A stretch of 64,000 bases of DNA from NCBI GenBank assembly GCA_025201345.1, contig JAIXMG010000019.1, positions 496,001 through 560,000 of the forward strand, in the 5' to 3' direction. The position numbers and the translations under genes are program-made. This document shows, in pieces, positions 35,120 through 46,332 of the stretch. Numbering within the stretch: position 1 is the stretch's first letter; every line of letters starts with the position of its first letter. Below the pieces are notes generated by a model, which worked only from the letters and a program-made list of their open reading frames with translations, did no database searches and was not told where the DNA came from. The stretch is from Thamnidium elegans (taxonomy: Eukaryota; Mucoromycota; Mucoromycetes; Mucorales; Mucoraceae).

Positions 35120-36744
35120 ATGAAGCAGTTAATACATATCGCGTTGGTATTAAGTGCATGGGTTGTACATGTTAATGCAGCACCTGATGAACAACTTGAG
35201 TCTGTAAAAGATACATGTAACTTGTTAAATTTATTTTTTATTGATAGTGAAATGGTAAAAAAAAAAAAAAAAAAAAATTGTATCTACATAATAAAAATCA
35301 CTTAAGCTCCCCTCCTCTCCTTTTTTCTTAGCTAACTCAATTTAATGGTATATTTTTTAACGATTTTAAAACTGGTAAAGATTTTAGGTCTCAAGGACCT
35401 TTATCTATTGGCGGATCATTTATTGCAGACAATGCATTTATCAACCAACGTAATCAACTTTCTTGCGTGTCTGAATCAAGACAGCACGGACTTATTTTAA
35501 AAGGAACCACTAATTCTTCCATTACAGTAAATGGGTTTGCTCGTATACAAGTAGCGAATAGTAATATTACAACCCCATTAGACAAATGTTCCGTAACTAC
35601 TGCCGATACCAGATACGATTTCGACTTGGCCAAGTCCAACTCTATAGCAATGTCTCGTCACCTTGCAGATATGTTACCTAATTGGAGTATAGATAAGATG
35701 GGAATTATTATTAAACTTGTGGCAGAAGGTATCTCTGTTAAACAACCTTATAACGTGTTTACTATGCCCGCCAAGTGTGGTGCTGGCCCCTATCAAGCGA
35801 AAAATTATTTTGCGTGTAAGGAAAACAAAGATTGTGAGACACCTGCTCAAACTTTATCAGATGGACATGCAATGTTCTTGGGGAGAACGAGTCGTTGGAC
35901 TGGGCCGGTCGAACAAATTTACCCTAACGATAATTTAGTGATATTTAATGTAAGTTTTTTTTTTTATATGAAAGGGGGAATATCTAACTAATATTATTTT
36001 ACTGACCCTCTCAGGTTCCTGTATTGGAAGGTGAAACATTTGATATTCAAACTAAAAATCCTAGTGTTGGATTAAATGCGTGTAATACGATTTATAACTT
36101 TTATGCAGTGAATCGTAATGGTAAATTTGAAGCCAATGGAAAGTTTAATATCAAACGTAGTTCAGAAGATTCCTTGAATGGAATGATATTAGCGCCTCAA
36201 GGTAAATAAATCTCATTCGTAATAATGAAAGGGGATGAAATTAATATATTTAATTATAGCACATATCATCGATAATGCCACTGGATCATTTGCCGGACAA
36301 GTAATTGCCGATAGTTACGAATCAACCGATGATGGTGTTCAAATATTCGATTATCAATCAGCTGGCGGTGAACAATGCCAGGTTTTTACCGATTGTGTTA
36401 CAAAAAAAGATATTTCGCTTGTTCGCCGCCAAACTGGTGATGCAGGTTCTGCTTCTAATAGCCCGGTTGTCACTAACCCTGTCCAACTTGGTGTCACTGT
36501 TCCTAGAAAATTTTCTATTTCAAGCAGTATGGTTGATCCTAAATCGAGGTATAATGCCAAGCATACATCGAATAGCGGAAAGAAACACAACGAGTTTAAA
36601 AAAAACCAACGAGAAAAAGAAGGGAAAGAAAAAGGTGGTAACCCCGATAAGTACAATAAAGATTTCGAGTTTGGTGGCAGTAACAGTAAACCAGGACATC
36701 GAATTGAATACTATTATGAGGATAAAAAAGAAGATATGTTTTAA
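35120..36744 (+). CDS. Secreted choice-of-anchor-A (CAA) domain protein
   Basis: Exons 35120-35254, 35332-35949, 36015-36201, 36260-36744; 474 aa. A signal peptide ends at VNAA (residue 21). The CAA domain is recognised from FNGIFFNDFKTGKDFRSQGPL, LSIGGSFIADNAFIN and the later NLVIFNVPVLEGETFDI, NACNTIYNFY, GMILAPQAHIIDNATGSFAGQV. This beta-helical adhesin-like domain is found in bacterial and fungal surface proteins. The C-terminal about 110 residues are basic and charged (HNEFKKNQREKEGKEK), with no membrane helix or GPI signal, so the protein is presumably secreted or wall-bound. The first intron includes a 19-base A-run. Confidence 0.87.
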
Positions 36745-36789
36745 AAATAAATAGTTATACTGTTACTATATATACCTTATATGTGTGTA

Positions 36790-36938
36790 TACAGTGCTCA
36801 CCGGGTTTATATATTTTTTTTTTGCAAATCGACCAATTAAAAATTTGCAAATTGACCAATTAAAAACCATAAATTGGGAATATGTAAACCCGCAAAAAAA
36901 AAATTATAAACCCGCAAATTGGTACAGTGAGCACTGTA
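36790..36938. mobile_element. MITE of Tc1/mariner type, 145 bp
   Basis: Element 36792-36936 starts CAGTGCTCAC and ends GTGAGCACTG and is bordered on both sides by TA, the target duplicated by Tc1/mariner transposases. Further in, CGGGTTTATA plus a T-run recurs inverted after a 12-base insertion, so the whole element folds as a hairpin. Inside are two tandem copies of TTTGCAAATYGACCAATTAAAAA. There is no coding capacity. It lies just after the CAA-protein stop, so transcripts may end within it. Confidence 0.85.
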
Positions 36939-37122
36939 TATTTCTCTTTTTAAGGCATTTTATTGGCTCCGAGGTTCCTCTCATCTTTTTTTACCTTTTA
37001 TGACAATTTTGAACTTACTATAAAAAAAAGCGTTTTTTTAGTTTTTTTTTCTTTTCTTTACTTTCTTTTTTTTTTCTTTATTTTTTTTTATACACAGTAA
37101 AAAAAAAAAAAACTTCCTCTCG

Positions 37123-37650
37123 ATGCCTTATATTCTTCCCGTTGAAAATTCCTCAAATATTAATACTACCAATACATTTGAACGGTTCAATCAAATTGTT
37201 GAGAATTACAAGCACATAATTGAAAATAATGCTACTGCGCGTTGCATGGTCGGATTTACAGCGGCAGCATTTATTCAAAACGAAGGGGATATTGATATTG
37301 ATTCAGTAGAGAGCTGGCTTCAATCGCTTGAGTCAGACAACGAACTTTGTTTAGAAGAACTAGACCACAATAATACCAAAGTCAATCGAATCTTAAGTGT
37401 GGTAAAGGAAACTTCTGTTCAACACTATTATCAGGAGTATGAAGAAGAAGAAGAAGATTTAACTACGGATGACAGTGAAGATAATGAAGATGAATTTAAC
37501 GATGAAACATCGTACGAGTTAAATAGATTTATTAGTTACGATCCTTATTCAGCTGACTCTTATCCTATTTATAATTACATTCCTAAATATACCTTTGTAA
37601 ATTATTCCGCTGGCAATGTTCCTGATCACTCAGAGACAACATTATGCTAG
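37123..37650 (+). CDS. Acidic protein of unknown function
   Basis: Single exon, 175 aa. Helical N-terminal half (ERFNQIVENYKHIIENN, ARCMVGFTAAAFIQNEGDI), a strongly acidic middle (YEEEEEDLTTDDSEDNEDE) and a Tyr-rich tail (YDPYSADSYPIYNYIPKYTF). No signal peptide or membrane helix. The ATG follows a T-rich leader and a 14-base A-run; no family recognised. Confidence 0.65.
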   Translation: MPYILPVENSSNINTTNTFERFNQIVENYKHIIENNATARCMVGFTAAAFIQNEGDIDIDSVESWLQSLESDNELCLEELDHNNTKVNRILSVVKETSVQHYYQEYEEEEEDLTTDDSEDNEDEFNDETSYELNRFISYDPYSADSYPIYNYIPKYTFVNYSAGNVPDHSETTLC

Positions 37651-38838
37651 CATTATACGAAACTATCACCCCCTTTTATATCCCTAATAAGGAGCTGTGA
37701 ATGATATAGAATTACTTTTTTTTTTTTTTTTTTTTTGCTAAATTACTCCATTATATATATTTTTCTGGCTTCTTACATATAGATTACACACTGAACGCCC
37801 TTCTCTCTTTTTTTTACTTAAGCTCTTCCTCTCCCCTTTTTTTTTTCTATATTAATAAAACCTATTATTTTCTCTGTACTTTTTTTTTCGGTTTAAAGGT
37901 CAGTATAGAAACTAACGTGAAATGACCTTTTTTTTTAAAAAAGAAAACACCAATGATATAGCGTACCGTGTTTTTTTCTGTGTATTCTTTAGCAGTAAAT
38001 AAAATCTTATAACCTTAGTTTTCGAAAATAACGGTTATCCAAATAAACTTTTTTTTTTCGAAACACCCCCTTCAAGTAATTTAATGTTACCTGTGTGTCT
38101 TAACCGCGTTTGAAGTATTTAAAATATATACCGTAGATGGTTTTTTTCGGTATTACATAGTATTTTTGGGAATAGTGCCAAATACGGAGTCAGCGACCGA
38201 ATGATTTTTTTTTTCGCCCGAGCGGTTTAGGACGAGGATTTGAATAACCAACTCTTCTTTTGACGGTTCGGGGTAAGTTAAAAGAAATCCATGAGATTGG
38301 CGTTAAAACTAATAGAAGCTACTAGTCATTATCTAAAAAAAAAAGAAAGGGAAATGAGTAAATATCTTTCGACCATTTATTTCCTCCAATGTGATATACT
38401 TTTTTTTGTTTAAGCCGAATTATTAGTATGTCAGGTACCCAATTCAATTGGTATTCAAGATTTTCTATACTTGGTAACGTACAACCCCTTCAAACAGTCC
38501 TTGTGTAACTACTTTTTTGTTGTTTCATGCAGCTAAATATCACTTTTTTTGAGAAGCACAATTTTAATAGAACCAATTACGAAGATTCCATTAGAAGATA
38601 CCTTATTGGTAATCCTTTTTTTTTATGTGCATATTATTTTCTGTCAAACGTTTAGGCCATTATTTATATGCATCATTGTTGACAAAAAAGGTATCACCAT
38701 ATATAGTTTTTATGACGTAAATTACAATGCAAAAGAAAATATCAGATGCTAAAAAAATAATCGTTTTATTTTATACGCATATATGAACAAAGTGATAAAA
38801 AGCATTTTGGTCATATAGTTTTTTTTTAGTCATGTCAC
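37651..38838. other. Intergenic
   Basis: About 1.2 kb of AT-rich spacer. A 60-bp piece at about 38214-38276 has tRNA-like islands (see rejected items). No intact gene supported. Confidence 0.5.
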
Positions 38839-39513
38839 TTATATGAGTTGTCTTAATGAATCCCATTTTTGATTGAGATAAGTGCCACGTTCTTCAAAGT
38901 ATAAAGTACGATCTTGAATGAACTCTAAAAGTTCTCTTTTGGCATTATCGACGTGTCTTTTTTTTTAAAAAAAGTTTTAGACATGTATTTTTTCTTTTTT
39001 TTTTTAAAAAAAAAAGAAAAAGATACCTTTTAAACTCTTTATATTCATCAGTATACAACTTGAACTCAGATTTAAGGTCTAAAAGTATTATATTTAAGAA
39101 AACGATATAAAATGCACTGTTTTAGCGCGTTTACCATCTATAACGGAATTAAATTTATCCTCTTCACATTGAGTATTATCTTGATTTGAATTGTTGTCAG
39201 AGTTTTGGTCATCTTCATCTTCATCTATAAGTTCATATTGTTGTTGGTTGGAACGACCTGTACTTTGTTGACTAGGTTGATTTGAGGTTGGTTTGTGATA
39301 TAATGGCTGTTCTGGTAAATCATTACAAGTCTTTTTGGGTCGTTTATTCGTATTTAAAGACTCATCATCATCACTTGGTGAATATGTAAATGGAGATAGA
39401 TTGTCTAAATCTTCCAGTTTATCGTATGTAACATCCTTTTCTTTTGCAGCAGTACTGCTAAACCAGCTTCCAGATGGACTAGTAGGTAGAATAATCGGAG
39501 GCGTACGTGGCAT
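38839..39513 (-). CDS. Protein of unknown function with disordered head and helical tail
   Basis: Exons (minus) 39513-39135, 39078-39027, 38956-38839; 182 aa. The first 125 residues are Ser/Asn/Gln-rich and acidic (YELIDEDEDDQNSDNNSNQ) with an NLS-like KRPKK. The last about 55 residues form a helix (LKSEFKLYTDEYKEFKRHVD, then AKRELLEFIQDRTLYFEERG). The donor within ATAGATGGTAAAC was chosen because it gives a 56-bp intron in correct phase; reading through would end the protein at residue 139 without the helical part. The second intron contains two TnAn palindromes. Nuclear localisation is a guess. Confidence 0.7.
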
Positions 39514-39691
39514 TTTTTTTAATAAAAAAAGGAAAGAAAAAAGTATTTACATAAAAATTTTGGTTAAAAGGAATTTAATACTAGTACAAAAAAAAAAAAG
39601 AGAGAGAATATTGTTACAAATTTCGAAATGAAATAATATTAAGGTACAAAGCTAAAGCAAGAAAAAAAAAAGGGGGATAGAGGGGGAGGGT

Positions 39692-42306
39692 TTATTGGTC
39701 CAGAGTTTCTTCATCCAAGTTTTCGGTATCATTACCCTGTCGATGGCGTTGACGTTGTTGTTGTGTTGATTGGGATTTATTACATATACCAGATTTATTA
39801 GTGTCACGAAATATTTTACTGTGAATACGTTTTCCGTAAGGTGTACTGCGGATTGTAGGTAATAATGGACGAATACATTCAACAAGCTATTTAAAAAAAA
39901 AATGTTGGCATTTATATAATATACAAGAAAAAAAAATATATCTTACCTCTGCACGTTGATCTTCATCGGCAAAGTCTAACGAAGTCTGCACTACATAATT
40001 TGCGAACGAATCATGTAGTAACTTTTCCATCACTGTTTGATTGACAAGTTCAGCGATTAACAAACGACGTGTGGGAGGTTCAGCAGTTCGAATACACTTT
40101 TTTTTTTTAAAAAAAAATTAATAATCATATATTGATATAACAGTTAAACACTTACATTTTCAATCACATTAGAACTAAATTTTTGTACTGATAATGTACA
40201 CACATGATTTACAAAGCGACGAATGACACTTTCAGAGTATTTTGTGACACCTAATTCTAAAACATACTGTACAACGTAATTGCCAAAAGGATTTTTGACA
40301 AGTGGTAAAGCGTGTCTAGCAATTTCATTCACCAGTTGATCCTACAATGATAGTTATAAATATTTCTCAACTGCTTTTAAAAAAACATATATTTTGTTAT
40401 TACCTTTTGAGGAATAGTGGCATGGTCAAAACATCTTTGTAAAACGCAACATCCATGCTTATGTGATGCAACTTCAATACAGTTGGCACAAACAGCATCA
40501 TAAATAAATTGGTTGTTTTCAGCTGATAACCGGTGAAGACATTTTTGAATAACATGATTTCCATTCAAGTCTTTGATTAATGTTACTACGTTTGAATTTA
40601 AAGCAGATGTAACGGTCTTAATCTACATTTTTTTTTTAAAAAAAAAATTAGTTTGCATAACAACACAGTAAAATGACAATATATACCTGTTGTTCAGTGG
40701 AGAGATATTCAATCAGTTTTTGAACAGCTCTTGTACCATGCATATTTAAAGCGATTTTAACTAATTCCGGTGCTACAATATCAACAATAATAGTACGTTG
40801 CTCATTATTACACCTTTCCAACATTTTTTGACAGAGATAATTACCAAATGAATCTTTTTATATATGAATTAATAAAATATATCTTTATATGGAGTTTTTA
40901 AATTTACCTGTCATTAATTCAGTAAAATGCGGATAAATTTCATTAAACACAATCTCCAAATTCTTTATACCGTTTTCTTTTTCCTCAATCTTCTTTTGTA
41001 AGAACCTACATCCATTTTGATCTTTACATAATTCATACAACTTTCCAACAAAATCATCTATTTTAGCATCTGCAAATCTATCTTGATCTGTATTGGTTGA
41101 ACGACGTTCATTTTGCTTTTTGGATTTTGTTTGAGGGTTGGTGGTAGGGATTAAGAAGAATGGAGTTGGCTTTTGAGTTAATGGTTGTTGTTGATTATTA
41201 TATCGTTGGTATAATGAATCTGTCGCAGAGGAAAAGAAGGGTGTAGAAGATGGTGCAAATTGACACATATCGTTTCTGGAACAAAAGCCAAATTGTTGAA
41301 ATTGTGGGCACATCACTTGAGGTAAGTCACGATGATGGTCTATCATGGCAGGATATATTCCATGCGTTGAATTCATTTGGGCAAGATCGGATGTTGATTG
41401 TGAGGTTGTTAAATGGTTGGTATTATTATTATTATGCCATCCGTAAGAATAACGCCTTGCATTATTATCAATTTCGTTTTGCATAACAGGACTAACCATT
41501 TGTTCAACTTGTTGTTGTGGTGTATGATATGGTATCCAGGGTGCACTCATTTCGGGTGTTACAATAGAGTGAGGTAATCCATTTATTGGTACGTTTGAAT
41601 TTGATGGCAGATTATTGATGTTAGTCATAGGAAACTAATAAATATGTAAGTGATATATTGAATTATATTTTTCAAATGCATTATTAAACGTACTAGTTCA
41701 GAATAATCTTCGGAAGTGTTACCAGTAGCAGCTACTGGCACGGTATTTGAGATATTTCGCATAGAAGGTTCGTTACCTTGTGATAAAAGAGGTTTAAACG
41801 AAGGAACTAAAAAAAGATATATACTGTCGAGCTTAGTACATACTCTCTTTTTTATATATATATATATATTAATCTACCTTCTGATTCGTTTGGTAAAGTC
41901 TCTAAAGTTCTTTGTTTTTGTGAGAAAGCACCAATAGGATCTTGAGGTGTCATAGCAAATGGTAACTTTCTAAAACTTGTTTTATATATGTGTTAAAAAA
42001 GAGAAAAGGGTCAACAAAAAAATAAAATAAAAATTACCCAGACTCAGAATCATTTAAGGATAACTTTGCACCAAGTAAAACGTCCAACGTATGATCATCG
42101 TTTGAATTTCTCCGCGAACCTGGCACTGACCGCGACGCTTGGATCATTTTTGCATAAGATAATGAAGGTGACTGAATAGGTTGTATTTGATGAAAATTAA
42201 ATAAATCAACTGGATCGTCAAATATTGACCGCTTTTGCTTGGGTCCATTTTCACTGTTATCGCTTTCCATTCTATTTTTTTTTTTAGCTTTTTTTTTTAA
42301 TCTCAT
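39692..42306 (-). CDS. Pumilio/PUF RNA-binding protein (Puf4-like)
   Basis: Nine exons (minus): 42306-42038, 41969-41878, 41806-41694, 41634-40908, 40853-40687, 40622-40404, 40341-40156, 40096-39947, 39886-39692; 705 aa. ATG at 42270 is an alternative start. The N-terminal half is disordered (Asn/Gln/Ser-rich) with a CCCH-like finger, CPQFQQFGFCSRNDMC, whose His is missing. Eight PUF repeats follow, with RNA-contact tripeptides GCRFLQ, GNYLCQ, GTRAVQ, GNHVIQ, GCCVLQ, GNYVVQ, SSNVIE and ANYVVQ. Under the published PUF code repeats 8-5 specify 5'-UGUA; GTRAVQ and GCCVLQRC are shared with yeast Puf4, so targets of Puf4 type are expected. It would repress or localise mRNAs in the cytoplasm. Confidence 0.95.
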
Positions 42307-43939
42307 TTATAAAACTTACGTTTTTTTTTAAAAAAAAAAGTGTAAGTAAAGGTTTTCTTCTTCTGTTATCTCGTTTTTTTTAAAAGAAAAAAAGAGAGGC
42401 TTAGATAGGGCGTGTATTTATAAAAAAAAAAGAAAAAAAAGAAAGGGAAATATAATACAACTAAAAGTACAACGTCAAAGTAGAGACAAGTGGAAGGTTT
42501 TTTTTGAGAAGAACATGTGCTTCGTTTTAAATAGGACAGTCCTAAAACACCGTAAAAAACGTGACTTCTTTTAAAGCGTAGAAAGACATTCCCAAATGGC
42601 ATTCTGAGAGCTCTTGGCAACTGCCCTGGGGTGAATAGAGAGCTGGAATCAGATGGACTTCCACTTTCCCCTGGTTTATTCAGTTAACCAAAGGAACTTT
42701 CTTTTGAAGTCTAATTTATTAATATAAATTAATAAAGATATCTACTTTTTACTTTGAACCTATCTGATGTATGTTAAGGAAACTAAGGTTTCAAGTTTTG
42801 ATGACTGAACTCCGCAAATTTAGCTGCTCCATCTTTAAAACAACCTCTACTCACGCTGTTAATTTCAATAACTAATATCCTACTAGAATGAAAGACTGGA
42901 GTTATTGATGTTAAAACTCTTGAGGTTGCATCGACAATAAGTAAATAGAATTATGGCAGCAGGTATTGTGTTGAACATCCTAAGAGATAAGTCTTTCAAA
43001 TTTCTTACGAGGTTCTTTTAGGCTGATAAAATAGTTGGCGATCTATTTAATCATTTATATTTACACTTGTTGTTCTACACTTTCCAACCGCCTGATTAAC
43101 CTCTCTCTTTTTTTTTTTTTTTTTTTTTTGAATGATTCAATCCTCTTTAAACTTGATACTTTTATTAAGAACATCATTAAGTTGTTTATGATTAATCTCG
43201 AAGGGATACCTTTTTTTTTTAAAAAGAAAACTAACACTGATTAAATAAGTTTGATAAAATCAACTATTTTTTTAATTTTAGACTTCATATTTAAGTATTT
43301 GTATCGAACTCTGTACTATAATATCAATCCGAACATATATATTCTACATTATTGATACATGAATAGCGTTTACTCTAAAGTTAAATAAGTAAACATATTT
43401 TCTTTAGTTTGATAAAGTATATCTGTAAATCAATCGAATTTCTTGCATTAGCTAATACTATGATTTGTGGAAGTTCTGTCTGATTTCCAAAAAAAAAAGT
43501 GAACGTTGCATTCGGCACTCTATTACATCCCTTACAAAGCTTAGAAGGACGTCTAAGTATGCCGCAATGCGGTGGTTATCGTTTAGAGAAATAAGGAAAT
43601 AAAAATTCCACGACTTTTATAGGCCTGACTGATGTCTCCGTTTCATATCGTATTGATACAAATTCACCCTTCGACTGTTGTTCTCTCGTACTGAAACGTA
43701 TCTGCTAGCACAACCGTTTAAAGAGAGATACTTTGCGTTTCATCACGTTTATTAGTGGAACTATGTACTGTTTCGTCAATCTATACATTGCACCAACGTA
43801 CTGTTTAGTGTAGGTATACCAATGCATTCGCCTTTTGAATTACGTTATTATTTTTTTGTTCGTGTTTTTTTGAAATACGCGAATTTTCGGTGGTTTTTTT
43901 TTTAGAAATATTTTTTTCTTTTTTCTTAAATATATTCTA
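42307..43939. other. Intergenic, about 1.6 kb
   Basis: Shared upstream region of the divergent PUF and PSF3 genes. T9A10 at 42321-42339. Weak protein-like fragments on the plus strand at 42790-42960 (for example TGVIDVKTLEVASTISK) suggest an old coding relic but are too short to call. Confidence 0.5.
43877..43883 (+). promoter_or_regulatory. MCB/SCB-like element upstream of PSF3
   Basis: ACGCGAA, 57 bp before the PSF3 ATG, resembles the G1/S elements (MCB ACGCGT, SCB CRCGAAA) that drive replication genes in fungi. It is a single short match, so its function is inferred from the gene's role. Confidence 0.35.
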
Positions 43940-44930
43940 ATGGAACTTGACGAATATTATAGTATCGATTCTATCTTGGCAGAACAATCAGTAAAGCTTT
44001 TATTTTTTTTACCTGAAGAAAAAACAAGCGATTGAACTTATTATTATTTCCTGAATCTTAGAAAATACCGTGTACAGCACTTCATGAATACAGTGCCGAT
44101 GTCAATTTAACGGGTGACGGACAACCTGTAATTATTATGCAAGAGTATGACAACTTTTTAGAGTAACGATTCTTACTTTTTTTTTTTTTTTTTGCTGTTG
44201 CTGTATAGGTTAATCGCAATCAACGCTTTGAATTACCATATTGGATAGCAAAACCTTTGGCTCAGTATACGTATGTATCTGTAAAAGTTAGTATATGTAG
44301 GAATATGTTCTTTTTTACTAACGAATAAACCAATAGATTACCTGATCATAGGTAACTAGTTTTTTATACGGTTGACAACTTTTTAGTAGTACATATATCA
44401 ACATTCGATAGGTCTCTTATTTCGATCGAGTTACCAAAGACGTTTGGTACCAGAGTACGAAATGTTTTAGATGCCAGTCCTACCAGTGTGGACTTTAGAT
44501 TATTGTGCCCTTATTTTTATTTATTTGGAGTTAAATTATTAGATTTAGTGGTAGATGATTCATTATCCAAAGTCTTGAAAGAGGTTTGTCTTTTTTTTTA
44601 TTTATATGTATACTGAATTTTTTTTTTTTAACAGTGATATTTATTTTTAGGCGTTTAAAGAAAGACTTAAAGACATTATGAACTATTCTCAAACATTAGG
44701 TGCTTCCACTGGTCAAGAGTTTTTACAAAAATTGGATGAGACTGAAAAAGAGAGTAATACAAACAAAAAGAACATTTTAAACTTGACTTTTATCTAAAAA
44801 ACAAAAAAAAAACTCTTCTTATTTAGTTTATAGAGCAGGACAGGAAAGCGCGTTACATTTTAGACAGTGGAGAGATAGGTCTATACGTCAAATTAAAACT
44901 ATTGATATTAATTCAAGATCACAATCATAA
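43940..44930 (+). CDS. PSF3: GINS complex subunit Psf3 (DNA replication)
   Basis: Seven exons: 43940-43990, 44062-44127, 44209-44270, 44337-44351, 44412-44583, 44651-44753, 44827-44930; 190 aa, the usual Psf3 size. Family signatures: N-terminal YYSIDSILAEQ, LPYWIAKPLA, ISIELPKTFGTRVRNVL, SVDFRLLCPYFYLFGVKLL and FLQKLDETEKE...AGQESALHFRQW. Psf3 is one of four GINS proteins that bind Mcm2-7 and Cdc45 in the replicative helicase. The 15-nt exon 4 (LPDHR) splits an otherwise 141-bp intron into two of normal size (66 and 60 bp), the first with a TACTAAC branch site; without it the frame also stays open, so it needs transcript proof. Confidence 0.9.
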
Positions 44931-45124
44931 GTAAATAAAAAAAAAGAGACAATGGAAAACTTGGTCACGGTTAAACTTGTAAGCCAGTCATATTCAGTTA
45001 TTTTAAAAACGTGATGGTAATGTAAACCAACCAAAACACTCGTATAAATAAAAGTAGCATTCTTTTTATTACCTTTTTTTTTTCTTTCTTTCCGTTTCTT
45101 TTTTATACTTTATATATATATAAT

Positions 45125-46195
45125 ATGTCAAATCCTACTGGCATAACAAGTCAAGAAGCTAAAACGGATACGCCGCGTTTGGTGTTAAGAACATATAGAG
45201 CAAGTGATCATGATTATGTAGACCACTTATTTTATAGTACTTATTTTGCTTTGGTGCCAGAAGGAGTTAAATGTAAACTTAAATCTCCTTTGTTTTGGGT
45301 GATATGGGTAGGTTTGTATTCTTATTTATTAGCTATCGTACCCGTGTTATTATCCGGTTTGTCTGTACCCTCTTGGACTGCAACCGTTCTCAAGGCTTTC
45401 TTAACATTTTCTTGGGTCATTGTTTCCTTTGCCGGTGTGTTTGTGGTCACGGATAGACTTGAGGTGGTTGATAAAGTTGAAAACGTGCGTCAAAACGATC
45501 TTTCTGACCCGGAAGTATATTATTTAAATTGGACTAAAGAAGAAGTTGAGGTTCAGGATGAAGCTAAACTAGGAGATGAAGGAAAGAAAAGAGTTACGTT
45601 TGATAAGGATGCTAAACCAGCAACTGAATTGGTACGTTCTCAAAAGCCTTTGCAGGAACAAGCACCTTCTCACTTTTGGGTACTTACTTTGGATAATAAA
45701 CCTTGCGGTATGGTTGGTTTGGCTCATTATAATCAACAAATCTTGTCACGTAGACCTGCTCAACCCCCAGCTTTGAAATTAATGGTAGCTGCGTTGTTTA
45801 GAAGATATGGGTTAACGGTGCCAGAACACTTTTCAAACTTACAAGATAAGATGTTGCCAGTCGTGTTTGCTCAACCTCAAGAAGATGGCGTGGCTACGTT
45901 ACAACGTCTCACAGTACGACCCGAGTACCAAGGCTGCGGGTTGTCTACTTTGTTAATTGATAGAGCCATGTCGTGGGCAAATGAAAAGGGGTTACAACGC
46001 GTTGAAGCAAAGACAAACGAATTGGAATCAAAGGCCGCTAATATTTTACGTGTCAACCATGGGTTCAAGTTGATTAAAAAGGAAAAGAAGGGTTGGTTTG
46101 GACAATATGAAAAAACTTGGTCTTGTGATGTTCAGGAATGGATGGCAACTCATGAAACTGCTGCAAATACATATAAAAAGAGTGAAAAGAATTAG
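45125..46195 (+). CDS. Membrane-anchored GNAT N-acetyltransferase
   Basis: Single exon, 356 aa. N-terminal GNAT start (RLVLRTYRASDHDYVDHLF), then two membrane helices (about 57-80 and 85-107, WVIWVGLYSYLLAIVPVLL and FLTFSWVIVSFAGVFVVTD), a charged insert, and the GNAT core (FWVLTLDNKPCGMVGLAHY; LQRLTVRPEYQGCGLSTLLI; RVEAKTNELESKAANILRVN, GF). The acetyl-CoA loop reads QGCGLS rather than the usual QGxGxG/A. The helical hairpin inside the domain resembles NAT8-like ER acetyltransferases; the substrate is unknown. Intronless, unlike most neighbours. Confidence 0.85.
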   Translation: MSNPTGITSQEAKTDTPRLVLRTYRASDHDYVDHLFYSTYFALVPEGVKCKLKSPLFWVIWVGLYSYLLAIVPVLLSGLSVPSWTATVLKAFLTFSWVIVSFAGVFVVTDRLEVVDKVENVRQNDLSDPEVYYLNWTKEEVEVQDEAKLGDEGKKRVTFDKDAKPATELVRSQKPLQEQAPSHFWVLTLDNKPCGMVGLAHYNQQILSRRPAQPPALKLMVAALFRRYGLTVPEHFSNLQDKMLPVVFAQPQEDGVATLQRLTVRPEYQGCGLSTLLIDRAMSWANEKGLQRVEAKTNELESKAANILRVNHGFKLIKKEKKGWFGQYEKTWSCDVQEWMATHETAANTYKKSEKN

Positions 46196-46332
46196 ATTTT
46201 TTTTAAAAAATTGTAAATAAAAAAAAAATTCCCTGCACAAAAGTGTTTATTTTATAAAAGTATTAAGTGATTAAATATGTATGTAATGAAAATTCTATGT
46301 ACATGAATGAAGAGTGTGCTTTTTTTTTTTTT

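Noticed and set aside
38214..38276. tRNA-Ser/Leu-like stretch (GCCCGAGCGGTTTAGG, ATTTGAA, GGTTCGGGGT)
   Set aside because: D-arm and T-arm islands are present, but the acceptor stem does not pair and the anticodon arm is disrupted, so at best it is a dead tRNA remnant.
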